A DNA stretch of 64,000 bases from an uncultured Acidimicrobiales bacterium (GTDB lineage: Bacteria > Actinomycetota > Acidimicrobiia > Acidimicrobiales > SZUA-35): positions 1 through 64,000 of the forward strand of contig CALJSB010000053.1 in NCBI GenBank assembly GCA_937976305.1, read 5' to 3'. Positions within the stretch are counted from its first letter, which is position 1; every line of letters starts with the position of its first letter. This document shows, in pieces, positions 41,796-51,048 of the stretch. The notes under the pieces are model-generated. The model worked only from the letters and a program-made list of their open reading frames with translations. It was not told the DNA's origin and ran no database searches. Made by a program: the position numbers and the translations under genes.

Positions 41796-43300
41796 GTAGC
41801 GGGATGAACAAGCCCCGCCGTACGGCGGGGCTCGACCCACTGGGTGAAGCCGCCAGCCGACAAATGAAACGGCTGCGGTGGCGGGTCACTGGGCTCATCG
41901 TGTTGCTGGTGGCAACGATTTTGGCGACCTTCACCGCAGTGGTGGTCCGGCTTGATGACGAGAGCCGAACCTCAGCGCTCGAAACACAAATGCTCGAGAG
42001 GACCAACTTCGCGGTAAGCCGGATCGGTTTTGAGAACAACGCACCCGATCTCCGAGCGCTCGGACCCCTCGACGATGGCGTCGTGGTTGGCCTCCGTGAG
42101 CCATACGACGAGTACCACATCGTCGATCATTTCGAGCTCTGGGACGAAGTGCCTGCGGTCACCGACGAAGAACTGCTCGAGTTCGTTCCGGCCGCGATTG
42201 ACGCGCTTGAGGACAACGACCTGTCGTGGATCTTGCAGGTCGACAACGGAGATCTGTCCCGTGACGTCATGGCCCAGCGGATCCTCGAGGAAGTGCCAGA
42301 GCCGATCCTCGGCGAGGCACACCGCCAATACATGATCGGGGTGTTCGATGAGAAGGGCATCGCCTTGGAAAATCCGACAGACGACCTACGCCTCACCCGA
42401 AACTCGATTCTGACCCGAGAGACGGGTATCGAGGCGGTCAACGTGGTGATTGACGATGGCGTCGACAATGCCTTCGAGCTCGAGAGCGAGGGTCGCACCT
42501 TGCTCGCTCGGGGTGCACCCGTGCGGTCGGGCGGCGAGATCCGGGGCGCAGTGGTGGCCGCCGTCGATCCTGGACCTTCTCGGGAGGCACATCGCGACTT
42601 CCGGAACAACTTGATCGCCCTCAGCCTGCTACTCACGCTGGCTGCGGCTGGCGCAGCTTGGTTCGTTGCGGGTCGAACGATTCAGCCGGCTTCTCGGGCC
42701 CTGGCCCAACAGGAGCGCTTTCTCGCCGATGCCGCACACGAGCTGCGCACGCCGATCGCTGCCATCCGAGCGACGGCCGAGACAGGATCTGAGCAAGCGC
42801 TGCCCAGAGTGGCTGAGCTCGCTGGGGGAGCAGCCCAACTCACCGACGACTTGCTCACGTTGGCCCGAATGGATGCCGACCGAATGACGCTCCGCACCGA
42901 ACCCGTGCGTCTCGACCTGCTCGTCGAGGCTGTTGTCGATGACAATCCGGCGTTTGTCATCGTTGTGGTGGGTGACGACGACGAGTTGATCGTTGACGCC
43001 GATCCGAGCCTGCTGCGGCGGACAATCACCAACCTGTTGACGAATGCCATTCGCCACGGCGGGGCTACAGCTGACACGCCAGCTCAGATCTCGGTGAGCC
43101 CACGCCAGGTGACGGTTGACGACGAGGGTCCCGGCATCGATGGTGCGCAGATCGAGAGCGTCTTCGAGCGGTTCCGTTCAGGTCCGACATCGCCGGGCCA
43201 TGGCTTGGGCCTGCCGCTGGCCCGCTGGATCGCGCGAGCGCACGGCGGAGAGCTGCGAGTCGAACCCGGTCCCGGAGGACACTTCGTTTTGGACCTCTGA
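41792..43300 (+). CDS. Sensor histidine kinase
   Basis: 502 residues. Transmembrane helices near residues 30-52 and 271-293 bracket an acidic extracytoplasmic sensor of about 215 residues with no domain I recognise. The cytoplasmic part has the phospho-acceptor H-box FLADAAHELRTPIAA (about 312), N-box NLLTNAIRHGG, G1 VDDEGPGIDG and G2 GHGLGLPLARWI. A clear HAMP domain was not seen. The ATG overlaps the regulator stop (ATGA). As the last gene of the DUF1800-DUF1501 run it probably senses an envelope signal tied to those proteins. Confidence 0.92.
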   Translation: MSSGMNKPRRTAGLDPLGEAASRQMKRLRWRVTGLIVLLVATILATFTAVVVRLDDESRTSALETQMLERTNFAVSRIGFENNAPDLRALGPLDDGVVVGLREPYDEYHIVDHFELWDEVPAVTDEELLEFVPAAIDALEDNDLSWILQVDNGDLSRDVMAQRILEEVPEPILGEAHRQYMIGVFDEKGIALENPTDDLRLTRNSILTRETGIEAVNVVIDDGVDNAFELESEGRTLLARGAPVRSGGEIRGAVVAAVDPGPSREAHRDFRNNLIALSLLLTLAAAGAAWFVAGRTIQPASRALAQQERFLADAAHELRTPIAAIRATAETGSEQALPRVAELAGGAAQLTDDLLTLARMDADRMTLRTEPVRLDLLVEAVVDDNPAFVIVVVGDDDELIVDADPSLLRRTITNLLTNAIRHGGATADTPAQISVSPRQVTVDDEGPGIDGAQIESVFERFRSGPTSPGHGLGLPLARWIARAHGGELRVEPGPGGHFVLDL

Positions 43301-43338
43301 GATCGATAATCTGTTGCCCATCTGAACGAGAGGTGGGT

Positions 43339-43992
43339 ATGTCCGACTCAGCACCGTCGACGTCATCATCCGGTGCAGACCAGATCCTGGCTGCACTCAG
43401 ACGCCAAGCCACGGTTGACTTCCAGGCGACGGGCGACCAACGGGTGCAACGTGTCGTCGAGTTGGTCGACGGGCTCAGCCTTCGGCAGCCTGCGGACCAA
43501 GAAACCCAGCCGGTCGTCGAGAAGTGGTTGGAACGGGCCGTCGCGAACGCTCCCGATTCGACTCGTGACCTGGCGGAAACCCTGCAGCGGCACGTCACCG
43601 ATATTCCATGGAAGCTTGCCTACGAATCGGTGACCGACAACGAATACGTCGACGAGATGCGAACGGGCTACGCCTTCGCCCTCGTTGCGGGAATGGCCAG
43701 AGACGACTTTCCGTTTGGCCCATTTGCCTCGGACGAACTGCTGCTGGGCTTCTCGCTTCAGGCTCCTGGCATTCACTATCCCGGCCACTTTCACGCGGCG
43801 GTCGAGGTCTACAGCGTGATCTCGGGCACGGCCGACTGGTTGAACGGCGACCGAGTGTGGACACCTCGGCCGCCTGGCTCGGTCATGGTCCACGACCACA
43901 ACGAGATTCACGGCATGCAGACCCACGACGAGCCACTGCTCACGTGGGTGGCGTGGATCACCGATCCGGAATCACGAGCGATCCTCGAGTAG
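43339..43992 (+). CDS. Dimethylsulfoniopropionate (DMSP) lyase-like cupin
   Basis: 217 residues from the ATG at 43339 with AGAGGTGG upstream. The N-terminal half is helical. The cupin half carries the metal motif HYPGHFHAAVEVYSVISG (two His, Glu, Tyr) and VMVHDHNEIHGMQTHDEPLL with the later His, plus the WTPRPPGS segment. These match the DddL/DddQ/DddW type of DMSP lyase, which splits DMSP into DMS and acrylate. No signal peptide. It follows the kinase gene by 38 bases but may have its own promoter. A CoA ligase gene downstream could handle acrylate or another DMSP product. Activity is inferred from motif agreement. Confidence 0.8.
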   Translation: MSDSAPSTSSSGADQILAALRRQATVDFQATGDQRVQRVVELVDGLSLRQPADQETQPVVEKWLERAVANAPDSTRDLAETLQRHVTDIPWKLAYESVTDNEYVDEMRTGYAFALVAGMARDDFPFGPFASDELLLGFSLQAPGIHYPGHFHAAVEVYSVISGTADWLNGDRVWTPRPPGSVMVHDHNEIHGMQTHDEPLLTWVAWITDPESRAILE

Positions 43993-44144
43993 AGGCGTCT
44001 CGGCCTGGCCATCTCATTGAGGGCAGTGCTGGCTCCTGGGACAGGGCTGGGTTCTGAAGCGCCTCTGGACTACCTTGCTCATACTCCATTAGCTGCGTTG
44101 GCGTTGGTGAGCCTGCGCACATTTGTTCTCAGGGGGAACTCGCT

Positions 44145-45680
44145 GTGAAGGTGCCACTGACTATCAATGACTTCCTCGATCGGGGGGTCAACGTGTATCC
44201 CGATCGCGTCGCCATCGTTGATGAACCCGACCAGCCTGCGCCATCGCTCGGCGAGGTGACCTTTGCCGAGCTCGGCGACATTCGTCGACAGGTCGGCGTC
44301 GCGATGGACGAACTGGGGCTCGAGATGGGCGCTCGGGTCGCCATGGTCAGCCACAACGCAGGTCGACTGCTCACGATGTTCTTCGGTGTCAGCGGCAATG
44401 GTCGGGTGTTCGTGCCGATCAACTTCCGTCTCAGCCGAGACGAGGTCGCCTACATCGTGGAGCACAGTGGCGCCGAGGCACTCCTGATCGATCCCGAGCT
44501 CGTTGACGAGCTCGGCGACATCGACTGCAAGCACAAGTGGGTCATTGGTGATGAGAGCGATGGCTTCTGGTACGGGCGCGAGGGCACACCTCAGGCCTGG
44601 GAACCAGACGAGGACGGAACCGCCTCGATCAACTACACCTCGGGGACAACGGCGCGCCCGAAGGGGGTCGAGCAGACCCACCGAGCCCGTTGGACCAATG
44701 CGGTGACCTTCGGCTGGCACGTCGGTGTCAACGATCGCGACGTCTACTTGCACACCCTGCCGATGTTTCACTGCGACGGCTGGGGAATGCTCTACACGGT
44801 CATGGGAATGGGCGTGAAGAACATCGTCCTTCGTAAGGTCGACGGCGCCGAGATCTTGCGCCGGGTTGAAGAGCACGGTGTCACCCTCATGTGTGGCGCA
44901 CCAGCTGTGTGTGCCGCGGTGCTCGACGCAGCAGCCGATTGGGACGGCGAGATTCCGGGTAAGGGCCGAGTGCGTATCGTCGTTGCTGGGGCCCCGCCAC
45001 CCTCCAAGACCATTGAGCGCATCGAAACTGAGCTGGGTTGGGAGTTCATCCAGATCTACGGCCTCACCGAGACCGCTCCGCTCATCACGATCAACCGAGC
45101 TCCGCAAGAGTGGGATGAGCTCGAGCCCTCCGAGCGGGCAACCAGGCTCTCGCGCGCTGGCGTGCCGTCGATCGGCATCAAGATGAAGACGGCGCCCGAC
45201 GGTGAACTGCTGGCCAAGGGCAATCACATCCTGAAGTCCTACTGGGACAACCCCGAGGCGTCAGACGAGGCGCTCGACGGTGGTTGGTTTCACACCGGCG
45301 ACGGCGGTGTGATCGGCGATGACGCCTACATCACGATCACCGACCGAAAGAAGGACGTGATCATCTCTGGTGGCGAGAATGTGAGCTCGATCGAGGTCGA
45401 AGACACGATCTTCTCGCACCCCGACATCACCGAAGTCGCCGTCATTGGTGTGCCCCACGAGAAATGGGGTGAGACGGTCAAAGCGCTGGTCGTGACGTCG
45501 CCCGGTGCTGATCTCACTGAGCAAGCCGTGATCGACTACTGCCGGGACCGGCTCACCCACTACAAGTGCCCCACAACCGTAGAGTTCCGTGATGCCCTCG
45601 ATCGCACCGCCACCGGCAAGCTCCAGAAATACAAGCTTCGGGCCCCGTACTGGGACGGCATGGCAAAGCAGATCAACTAG
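44145..45680 (+). CDS. Acyl-CoA ligase (ANL superfamily)
   Basis: 511 residues, GTG start with a GGGGGA site. ANL motifs: A3 INYTSGTTARPKGVEQTH (about 165-182), A5 QIYGLTETAPL, A7 GWFHTGDGG, A8 DRKKDVIISGGENVSS and the A10 lysine in RTATGKLQKYKLR. It makes an acyl-AMP then an acyl-CoA. Medium/short-chain ligases of this group include the DmdB type of the DMSP demethylation route. Beside a DMSP-lyase-like gene, acrylate, methylmercaptopropionate or propionate are possible substrates, but a fatty-acid role is equally open. Confidence 0.9.
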   Translation: MKVPLTINDFLDRGVNVYPDRVAIVDEPDQPAPSLGEVTFAELGDIRRQVGVAMDELGLEMGARVAMVSHNAGRLLTMFFGVSGNGRVFVPINFRLSRDEVAYIVEHSGAEALLIDPELVDELGDIDCKHKWVIGDESDGFWYGREGTPQAWEPDEDGTASINYTSGTTARPKGVEQTHRARWTNAVTFGWHVGVNDRDVYLHTLPMFHCDGWGMLYTVMGMGVKNIVLRKVDGAEILRRVEEHGVTLMCGAPAVCAAVLDAAADWDGEIPGKGRVRIVVAGAPPPSKTIERIETELGWEFIQIYGLTETAPLITINRAPQEWDELEPSERATRLSRAGVPSIGIKMKTAPDGELLAKGNHILKSYWDNPEASDEALDGGWFHTGDGGVIGDDAYITITDRKKDVIISGGENVSSIEVEDTIFSHPDITEVAVIGVPHEKWGETVKALVVTSPGADLTEQAVIDYCRDRLTHYKCPTTVEFRDALDRTATGKLQKYKLRAPYWDGMAKQIN

Positions 45681-46161
45681 GTCGCACGTCAGCGGCGTCA
45701 ACACGCGCAGATTCGCTCTGGCCGTGGTTGCCGTCGCTGCGCTTGGGCTCGCGGCATGCGCTGCTGAGTTCACTCGGGAGGCAGCCATCGATTCGTTCGT
45801 TGCCACGAACGAAGACGCGTCGCGCCAACAAGCGGGGTGCGTGGTCGATCGACTCGTCGACGGCTACACGCTCACCGGCTTGGAAGAAGAGCTCGCCGCC
45901 GAGCGGCTCGATGCTGACTTCGAAGAAGCCCAGTTCCGAGCCGAGTTCGGATGCGGGATGCGGTCGGGCGTCGAAGCTTCGCTGGTAAGCCAGCTCGAAG
46001 CCTCCGGTATCGAAACTGCCGATGCTGAGTGTGCCGCTGATGAGTTGGTCGACTCCCTCGAAGAGTCGGACCTCGACGTGCTGCTCACCGGCGAGCTCAC
46101 CGACACGTTCTACACCAAGTACTTCGATTCCCTGGAGCGATGTGATGCCCTCCCCGAGTAG
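45592..46161 (+). CDS. Small secreted cysteine-containing protein, probable lipoprotein; start uncertain
   Basis: The clear part is a signal segment (RRFALAVVAVAALGLAAC) with a lipobox cysteine and about 130 mature residues with four further cysteines (GCVVDRLVDGYT, FGCGMRSG, AECAADEL, ERCDAL). The repeated C..D.LVD pattern suggests two similar helical halves. No family recognised. The positively charged part of the signal has no ATG, GTG or TTG in front of it nearer than 45592, which lies inside the CoA-ligase gene; GTG at 45724 would cut off the arginines. The true start may be a rare codon (CTG 45718) or 45592. The end overlaps the M20 gene by 17 bases. Confidence 0.65.
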   Translation: MPSIAPPPASSRNTSFGPRTGTAWQSRSTRSHVSGVNTRRFALAVVAVAALGLAACAAEFTREAAIDSFVATNEDASRQQAGCVVDRLVDGYTLTGLEEELAAERLDADFEEAQFRAEFGCGMRSGVEASLVSQLEASGIETADAECAADELVDSLEESDLDVLLTGELTDTFYTKYFDSLERCDALPE

Positions 46162-47605
46162 TCCACCGATTGATCTGCAGATCGCCGATGATCTGATTGC
46201 GGCCCAATGGCAGGACGATCTCGAGCCCCAGCTGATCGACTACATCAAGATCCCGGCGCTGTCGCCGTCGTTTGATCCCGAGTGGGAGTCGGCCGGTCAC
46301 ATCGAGGCCGCAGTGACCCAAATCACCGAGTGGCTCAGAACCCGCCCGGTGCAGGGCATGACCATTGATGTGCAGCGTCTCCCGGGCCTCACCCCTCTCA
46401 TCGTGTGTGAGATCGATGCCTTTGTAGCGAGCGGAGCCGAGCCGGCATCCGACAAGACCGTCGTGTTGTATGGCCATCTCGACAAGCAGCCGGAGATGAC
46501 CGGGTGGCGAGATGATCTCGGCCCGTGGAAGCCGGTGCGCGAGGGCGATCGCCTCTATGGCCGAGGCGGGGCCGACGATGGGTATGCCGCCTTTGCCAGC
46601 TTGACCGCCATCGAGGCCGTGCAGGCCAGCGGCGGCTCGCACAGCCGGTGCATGTTGCTGGTCGAAGCGTCTGAAGAGTCAGGCAGCCCGGACCTTCCCG
46701 CTCACATCGACGCCCTCGCTGATCGGTTGGGCGACGTCAACCTCGTGCTGTGTCTCGACTCCGGGTGCGCGACCTACGACACGATGTGGCTCACCACGTC
46801 GTTGCGTGGCCTTGTTGGCGCCAACATGTCGGTCGACATCGTGACCGAGGGCCTCCACTCAGGTTCGGCCGGGGGAGTGGTGCCCTCGACGTTCCGCATC
46901 GCCCGTCACTTGCTCGACCGGGTCGAAGATTCGTCATCGGGTGAGGTGCTGATCGACGCGGCCCGAGTCGACATCCCCGACTATCGGGTGAACGAAGCGA
47001 GGGCGGTTGCGGACGAACTCGGTTCGCTCGCTCTCGAAGGGCCTCCGTTTGTCGAGGGGGCGGGCCCCGTGACCGACGATGTCACCGAGGCGCTGTTGAA
47101 CAAGACCTGGCGGGCATCGTTGTCGACGACGGGCGCCGATGGTCTGCCGCCGACCGCTCGGGCCGGCAATGTATTACGACCAAACACCACACTCGCCCTG
47201 TCGCTGCGGATTCCGCCGACGGCTGAAGCAACTGAGGTGTTCGCCGAACTCGAAGCGAAGCTCACCAGCGACGTGCCGTATGGCGCCGCCGTGTCGCTCG
47301 GCCATCCCGAGCTCGCAAATGGCTGGCATGCACCCGACCTCGAGCCGTGGCTGGCGGCTGCGCTCAACGATGCCAGCGAGACCGTGTTCGGCAAGCCGAT
47401 GCGGCTCTACGGCGAGGGTGGGACGATCCCGTTCATGGGGATGCTCGGCGAGAAGTTTCCGGCTGCCCAGTTTGTGATCACCGGTGTTCTTGGCCCAGAG
47501 TCAAATGCTCACGGTCCCAACGAGTTTCTTCACGTCCCCTACGCCGAGAAGATGACCCGTTGCCTCGCCCTGATTCTCGCCACCCACGCCCTCACCCCTT
47601 CCTAG
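46145..47605 (+). CDS. M20-family metallopeptidase
   Basis: 486 residues from the ATG at 46145 (GGAG upstream). Di-zinc ligands can be read in order: VVLYGHLDKQPEMTGW (His and Asp), YGRGGADDGYAAFA (bridging Asp), VEASEESGSPD (general-base Glu pair), VLCLDSG (Asp) and SNAHGPNEFLHVPY (final His). The inserted lid domain has VTEGLHSGSAGG. Length and motifs fit dipeptidase/carnosinase-like M20 enzymes. No signal peptide, so cytoplasmic peptide turnover is likely. Confidence 0.92.
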   Translation: MPSPSSPPIDLQIADDLIAAQWQDDLEPQLIDYIKIPALSPSFDPEWESAGHIEAAVTQITEWLRTRPVQGMTIDVQRLPGLTPLIVCEIDAFVASGAEPASDKTVVLYGHLDKQPEMTGWRDDLGPWKPVREGDRLYGRGGADDGYAAFASLTAIEAVQASGGSHSRCMLLVEASEESGSPDLPAHIDALADRLGDVNLVLCLDSGCATYDTMWLTTSLRGLVGANMSVDIVTEGLHSGSAGGVVPSTFRIARHLLDRVEDSSSGEVLIDAARVDIPDYRVNEARAVADELGSLALEGPPFVEGAGPVTDDVTEALLNKTWRASLSTTGADGLPPTARAGNVLRPNTTLALSLRIPPTAEATEVFAELEAKLTSDVPYGAAVSLGHPELANGWHAPDLEPWLAAALNDASETVFGKPMRLYGEGGTIPFMGMLGEKFPAAQFVITGVLGPESNAHGPNEFLHVPYAEKMTRCLALILATHALTPS

Positions 47606-47670
47606 GGGTCAGGTCTGAAACGTTAACAAGCGCGTCGAACGCAGCGTTCGCTGCCACAACGGAGCACCTC

Positions 47671-48429
47671 ATGACCACATCAGCGAATCCAAGCCAAGAG
47701 CTCGAAGGCAGGGTCGCCATTGTCACCGGCTCGTCGTCTGGTATTGGCGAACGCACGGCCCAGCGACTGTCGGCCCTCGGGGCAACGGTCGTCGTCAACT
47801 CGTCGTCGTCGGTCGAAGCTGGCCAAGCCGTCTCTGACGCGCTGCCCGGCACCTCGATGTATGTGCAGGCCGACATCAGCGATCAAGGCCAGGGGCAGGC
47901 GCTGCTGGATGCAACCATGGATGCATACGGCAAGCTCGACATCCTGGTGAACAACGCTGGCTGGACAACGGTCGTGCCTCACCGCAAGCTCGACGAACTC
48001 ACCGACGACATCTTTCTCAAGACCTTCGACGTCAACGTGTTCGGGACCTGGTGGCTCACCAAGGCTGCCGTTCCTCTCCTTGCGGCGTCCGATGATGGGA
48101 ACGTCGTGACCATCACCTCGATCGCTGGTGTTCGACCAGTCGGCAGCTCCATCGCTTACTCGATGGCCAAGGCAGCGCTCAACCAGATGACGGCACTCTT
48201 GGCGAAGAGCCATGGCCCGACCCGCTTCAACGCGGTTGCGCCTGGCCTCGTGGCGACCCCATGGACCGAGGACTGGGACGCTCAGCACGAAGCGGTGGCC
48301 AAGATGTCGCCGATCCCACGGTCAGCAACGCCAGATGACTGTGCCGAGGCGGTGCTGGCGTTCGTCCGCAATCGGTACACCACCGGCCAGGTGATGGTGG
48401 TCGACGGCGGTCTCACCATCGCCACCTAA
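47671..48429 (+). CDS. SDR-family oxidoreductase
   Basis: 252 residues from the ATG at 47671 (GGAG eight bases upstream). Classical SDR with cofactor motif VTGSSSGIGERTA, NNAGWTTVV, and the full catalytic set: Ser in TITSIAG, Tyr and Lys in YSMAKAALNQ. The C-terminus VMVVDGGLTIAT is typical. NAD(P)-dependent alcohol or ketone chemistry; substrate unknown. Unlike the SDR at 16285 it keeps the catalytic lysine. It follows the M20 gene by 65 bases and converges with fumarase. Confidence 0.9.
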   Translation: MTTSANPSQELEGRVAIVTGSSSGIGERTAQRLSALGATVVVNSSSSVEAGQAVSDALPGTSMYVQADISDQGQGQALLDATMDAYGKLDILVNNAGWTTVVPHRKLDELTDDIFLKTFDVNVFGTWWLTKAAVPLLAASDDGNVVTITSIAGVRPVGSSIAYSMAKAALNQMTALLAKSHGPTRFNAVAPGLVATPWTEDWDAQHEAVAKMSPIPRSATPDDCAEAVLAFVRNRYTTGQVMVVDGGLTIAT

Positions 48430-48466
48430 GTCGCGACGCCGCCGGATTGCCCGATTTCCTGTCGTT

Positions 48467-48508
48467 CTGGAGGCCCCTACCGGCGGAAACGCCGGTGGGG
48501 CACTCCAG
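48467..48508. repeat. 42-bp palindromic repeat, copy 2
   Basis: Same outer arms ctggag/ctccag (48467-48472, 48503-48508) and inner stem (ccggc/gccgg, loop ggaaac) as the copy at 37537. Seven positions differ. Where the two differ within the stems, pairing is mostly kept (for example cccc with gggg here). It lies between convergent stops (48429 and 48531). Confidence 0.8.
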
Positions 48509-48530
48509 AACCGGAAGAAGGGTTCGTGGG

Positions 48531-50165
48531 TCAGAGCTTGAGGTCGACGGGGCGGGCGGTTTCGGCGTAGAAGTCGTTGCCTTTGTCGTCGATGACGATG
48601 AAGGCGGGGAAGTCTTCAACTTCGATCTTCCAGATGGCCTCCATCCCGAGTTCGGGATACTCGAGCACTTCGACCTTGCGGATCGAGTCCTTGGCCAGGC
48701 GAGCAGCTGGCCCACCAATTGAGCCCAGGTAGAAGCCGCCGTTGCGCTTGCACGAGTCGGTGACGTCCTGGCTGCGGTTGCCCTTGGCGAGCATCACCAT
48801 CGACCCACCGGCGGCCTGGAACTGCGAGACGTAGCTGTCCATGCGTCCAGCCGTTGTCGGGCCAAACGAGCCGGAGGCGTACCCCTCAGGGGTTTTGGCC
48901 GGGCCGGCGTAGTAGATCGGATGCTCTCGCAGGTACTGCGGCATCTCTTCGCCTGCATCGAGACGTTCTTTGATTTTGGCGTGAGCGATGTCGCGCCCGA
49001 CCACCAGCGTTCCCGTGAGTGAGAGGCGGGTCTTGTAGGGATGCTTCGTGAGCTCGCTGCGGATCTCGTCCATGGGCTGGTTGAGATCGATGTTGACGAC
49101 CTCAGCGCCCAGATCCTGCTCGGTCACCTCAGGCATGTACTTGGCCGGATCGGTTTCGAGTTGCTCGAGGAATACACCCTCGGCGGTGATCTTGGCGAGG
49201 GCCTGACGATCGGCCGAACAGCTGACGGCGAGACCGACGGGGAGCGAGGCACCGTGTCGGGGCAGACGAATCACCCGGACGTCATGGCAGAAGTACTTGC
49301 CGCCGAACTGGGCCCCGATGCCGAACTCCTGAGTGAGGGCGAGCACTTCCGCTTCCATTTCGAGATCGCGGAAACCGTGTCCGCTGGCCGAACCCGATGT
49401 TGGCAGTGAGTCGAGATAGCGAGTCGACGCGAGCTTGGCCGTCTCAACTGCGAGCTCCGCGGACGTACCGCCAATGACCAGCCCGAGGTGGTACGGCGGG
49501 CACGCCGAGGTGCCGATGAGCCGAAGCTTCTCGTTGAGGAACGCCCGCAGGCTCGTGGGATTCAGGAGCGCCTTCGTCTCTTGGAACAGGTAGCTCTTGT
49601 TGGCTGAGCCACCGCCCTTGGTCATGAACATGAACTTGTACGCGGAACCCGTGATCGATTCGAGCTTGATCTCGGCCGGCAGGTTGTTCTTGGTGTTCTG
49701 CTCCTCCCACATCGAGATCGGTGCCATCTGCGAATACCGCAGATTGGAGTTCTGGTAGGTGTCGTAGATGCCCTGGGAGATCGGCTCTTTGTCGTTGCCC
49801 TCGGTGAGAACGAACTGGCCCTTCTTGCCCTTCACGATCGCTGTGCCGGTGTCCTGACAGCCCGGAAGCACAAAACCCGATGCGATGTTGGCGTTCTGAA
49901 GGAGCTCGGTGGCCACGAACTTGTCGTTGGCCGAGGCTTCGGGATCGTCGAGGATGTTGGCCAGCTGTTGCAGGTGGCCAGGGCGGAGCAGGTGTGAGAT
50001 GTCGCGGATGGCTTCTGCCGTCAAGGCGCGAATTGCCTCGTTGGAGACCTTCAGAAACTCGGTGCCGCCCAGGTCGACGACTTCGACGCCGTCGGAGGTG
50101 AGCTGGCGATACGGCGTGGTGTCTTCGCCGAGGGGAAGGAGGTCCGTGAAGTCGAAATCAGCCAT
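48531..50165 (-). CDS. fum: Class I fumarate hydratase (iron-sulfur)
   Basis: 544 residues, the length of FumA/FumB-type enzymes. Three cysteines for the 4Fe-4S cluster are in place: [26 protein letters not shown] and [24 protein letters not shown] and the C-terminal beta-domain blocks [15 protein letters not shown] and [16 protein letters not shown] are typical. It interconverts fumarate and malate in the TCA cycle and its cluster is oxygen-sensitive. Single-gene unit on the minus strand. Confidence 0.95.
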   Translation of the reverse strand: MADFDFTDLLPLGEDTTPYRQLTSDGVEVVDLGGTEFLKVSNEAIRALTAEAIRDISHLLRPGHLQQLANILDDPEASANDKFVATELLQNANIASGFVLPGCQDTGTAIVKGKKGQFVLTEGNDKEPISQGIYDTYQNSNLRYSQMAPISMWEEQNTKNNLPAEIKLESITGSAYKFMFMTKGGGSANKSYLFQETKALLNPTSLRAFLNEKLRLIGTSACPPYHLGLVIGGTSAELAVETAKLASTRYLDSLPTSGSASGHGFRDLEMEAEVLALTQEFGIGAQFGGKYFCHDVRVIRLPRHGASLPVGLAVSCSADRQALAKITAEGVFLEQLETDPAKYMPEVTEQDLGAEVVNIDLNQPMDEIRSELTKHPYKTRLSLTGTLVVGRDIAHAKIKERLDAGEEMPQYLREHPIYYAGPAKTPEGYASGSFGPTTAGRMDSYVSQFQAAGGSMVMLAKGNRSQDVTDSCKRNGGFYLGSIGGPAARLAKDSIRKVEVLEYPELGMEAIWKIEVEDFPAFIVIDDKGNDFYAETARPVDLKL

Positions 50166-50244
50166 GGGATCACGCTACCCAACCCCGCTACCGCTGCGAG
50201 AGTTCGTGAGGCAGCCAGGCTGTGAACTTCTGGGTGCTGAGAAG

Positions 50245-51048
50245 TCAGTCCATCAGCAGCGTGCGCAAACGACCCTTGGTGAACGCCACGCCGAGAGCGG
50301 CCATTGCGACGAAGTAGCCAACATGCCAGAGATCGCCCCAGCCCTGAGCCCCGAAGGCGAGGTTCCGACACAACGTGACGCCGTGGTAGAGGGGCGTGGC
50401 CTGGACGAGCGGCTCGGCCCAACCGGGATACACCGACAGAGGGAAGAAGGTGGTCGAGGCCAAGAACAGCGGCTGGAGCCCCAGCTGGATGTAGTCGAAG
50501 TCGTGCCAAGACCGCATGAACGAGGTGAGGGCGGTGCCGACGGCTGAGAACGCAATACCAATCAGGAGGGCTGCGGGGATCGTGAGGAGGGCCCACCAAC
50601 TCTCGACAAGACCCAAGATTGTGGCGATGCCCAAGAAGATGGCGGCGTAGATGCCCGAGCGGGTCATCGACCACGCAACCTCGCCACTCACCACATCGCC
50701 GAGCCGCAGCGGGGTCACCAACATCGCATCGAAGGTCTTGGCGTACTTGAGCTTGTAGAAGAAGTTGAACGTCGAGTCGAACACGGCAGCGTTCATGGCT
50801 GATGACGCAATAAGTCCGGGAGCGACGTAGGCCGCGTACTCGACGCTCATGCCGTCAACCTCTACTTGACCGACGAGCTGGCCGAGGCCGACCCCCAGTC
50901 CAAGCAGATAGAAGACCGGTTCGATGAAGCCAGCTACGAAAACCAGCCACAACCGTCGGTACGACAGCACATTGCGCTCGAACACGTGGCGGGCCGGAAA
51001 TCGAGTCGCCGACTCGGGAAGCCGAGCTGCTTGCCGGAGGGCGATCAT
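50245..51048 (-). CDS. ABC-2 type exporter permease (downstream subunit)
   Basis: 267 residues from the ATG at 51048, which overlaps the stop of the preceding permease (ATGA). Six hydrophobic segments and the ABC-2/NodJ-type pattern: GFIEPVFYLLGLGVGLG, YAAYVAPGLIASSAMNA and a late ASTTFFPLSVYPGW..PLYHGV block. It should form a heterodimer with the permease encoded just upstream and use the ATPase at 51892. Such exporters move drugs, lipids or polysaccharides. Confidence 0.88.
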   Translation of the reverse strand: MIALRQAARLPESATRFPARHVFERNVLSYRRLWLVFVAGFIEPVFYLLGLGVGLGQLVGQVEVDGMSVEYAAYVAPGLIASSAMNAAVFDSTFNFFYKLKYAKTFDAMLVTPLRLGDVVSGEVAWSMTRSGIYAAIFLGIATILGLVESWWALLTIPAALLIGIAFSAVGTALTSFMRSWHDFDYIQLGLQPLFLASTTFFPLSVYPGWAEPLVQATPLYHGVTLCRNLAFGAQGWGDLWHVGYFVAMAALGVAFTKGRLRTLLMD

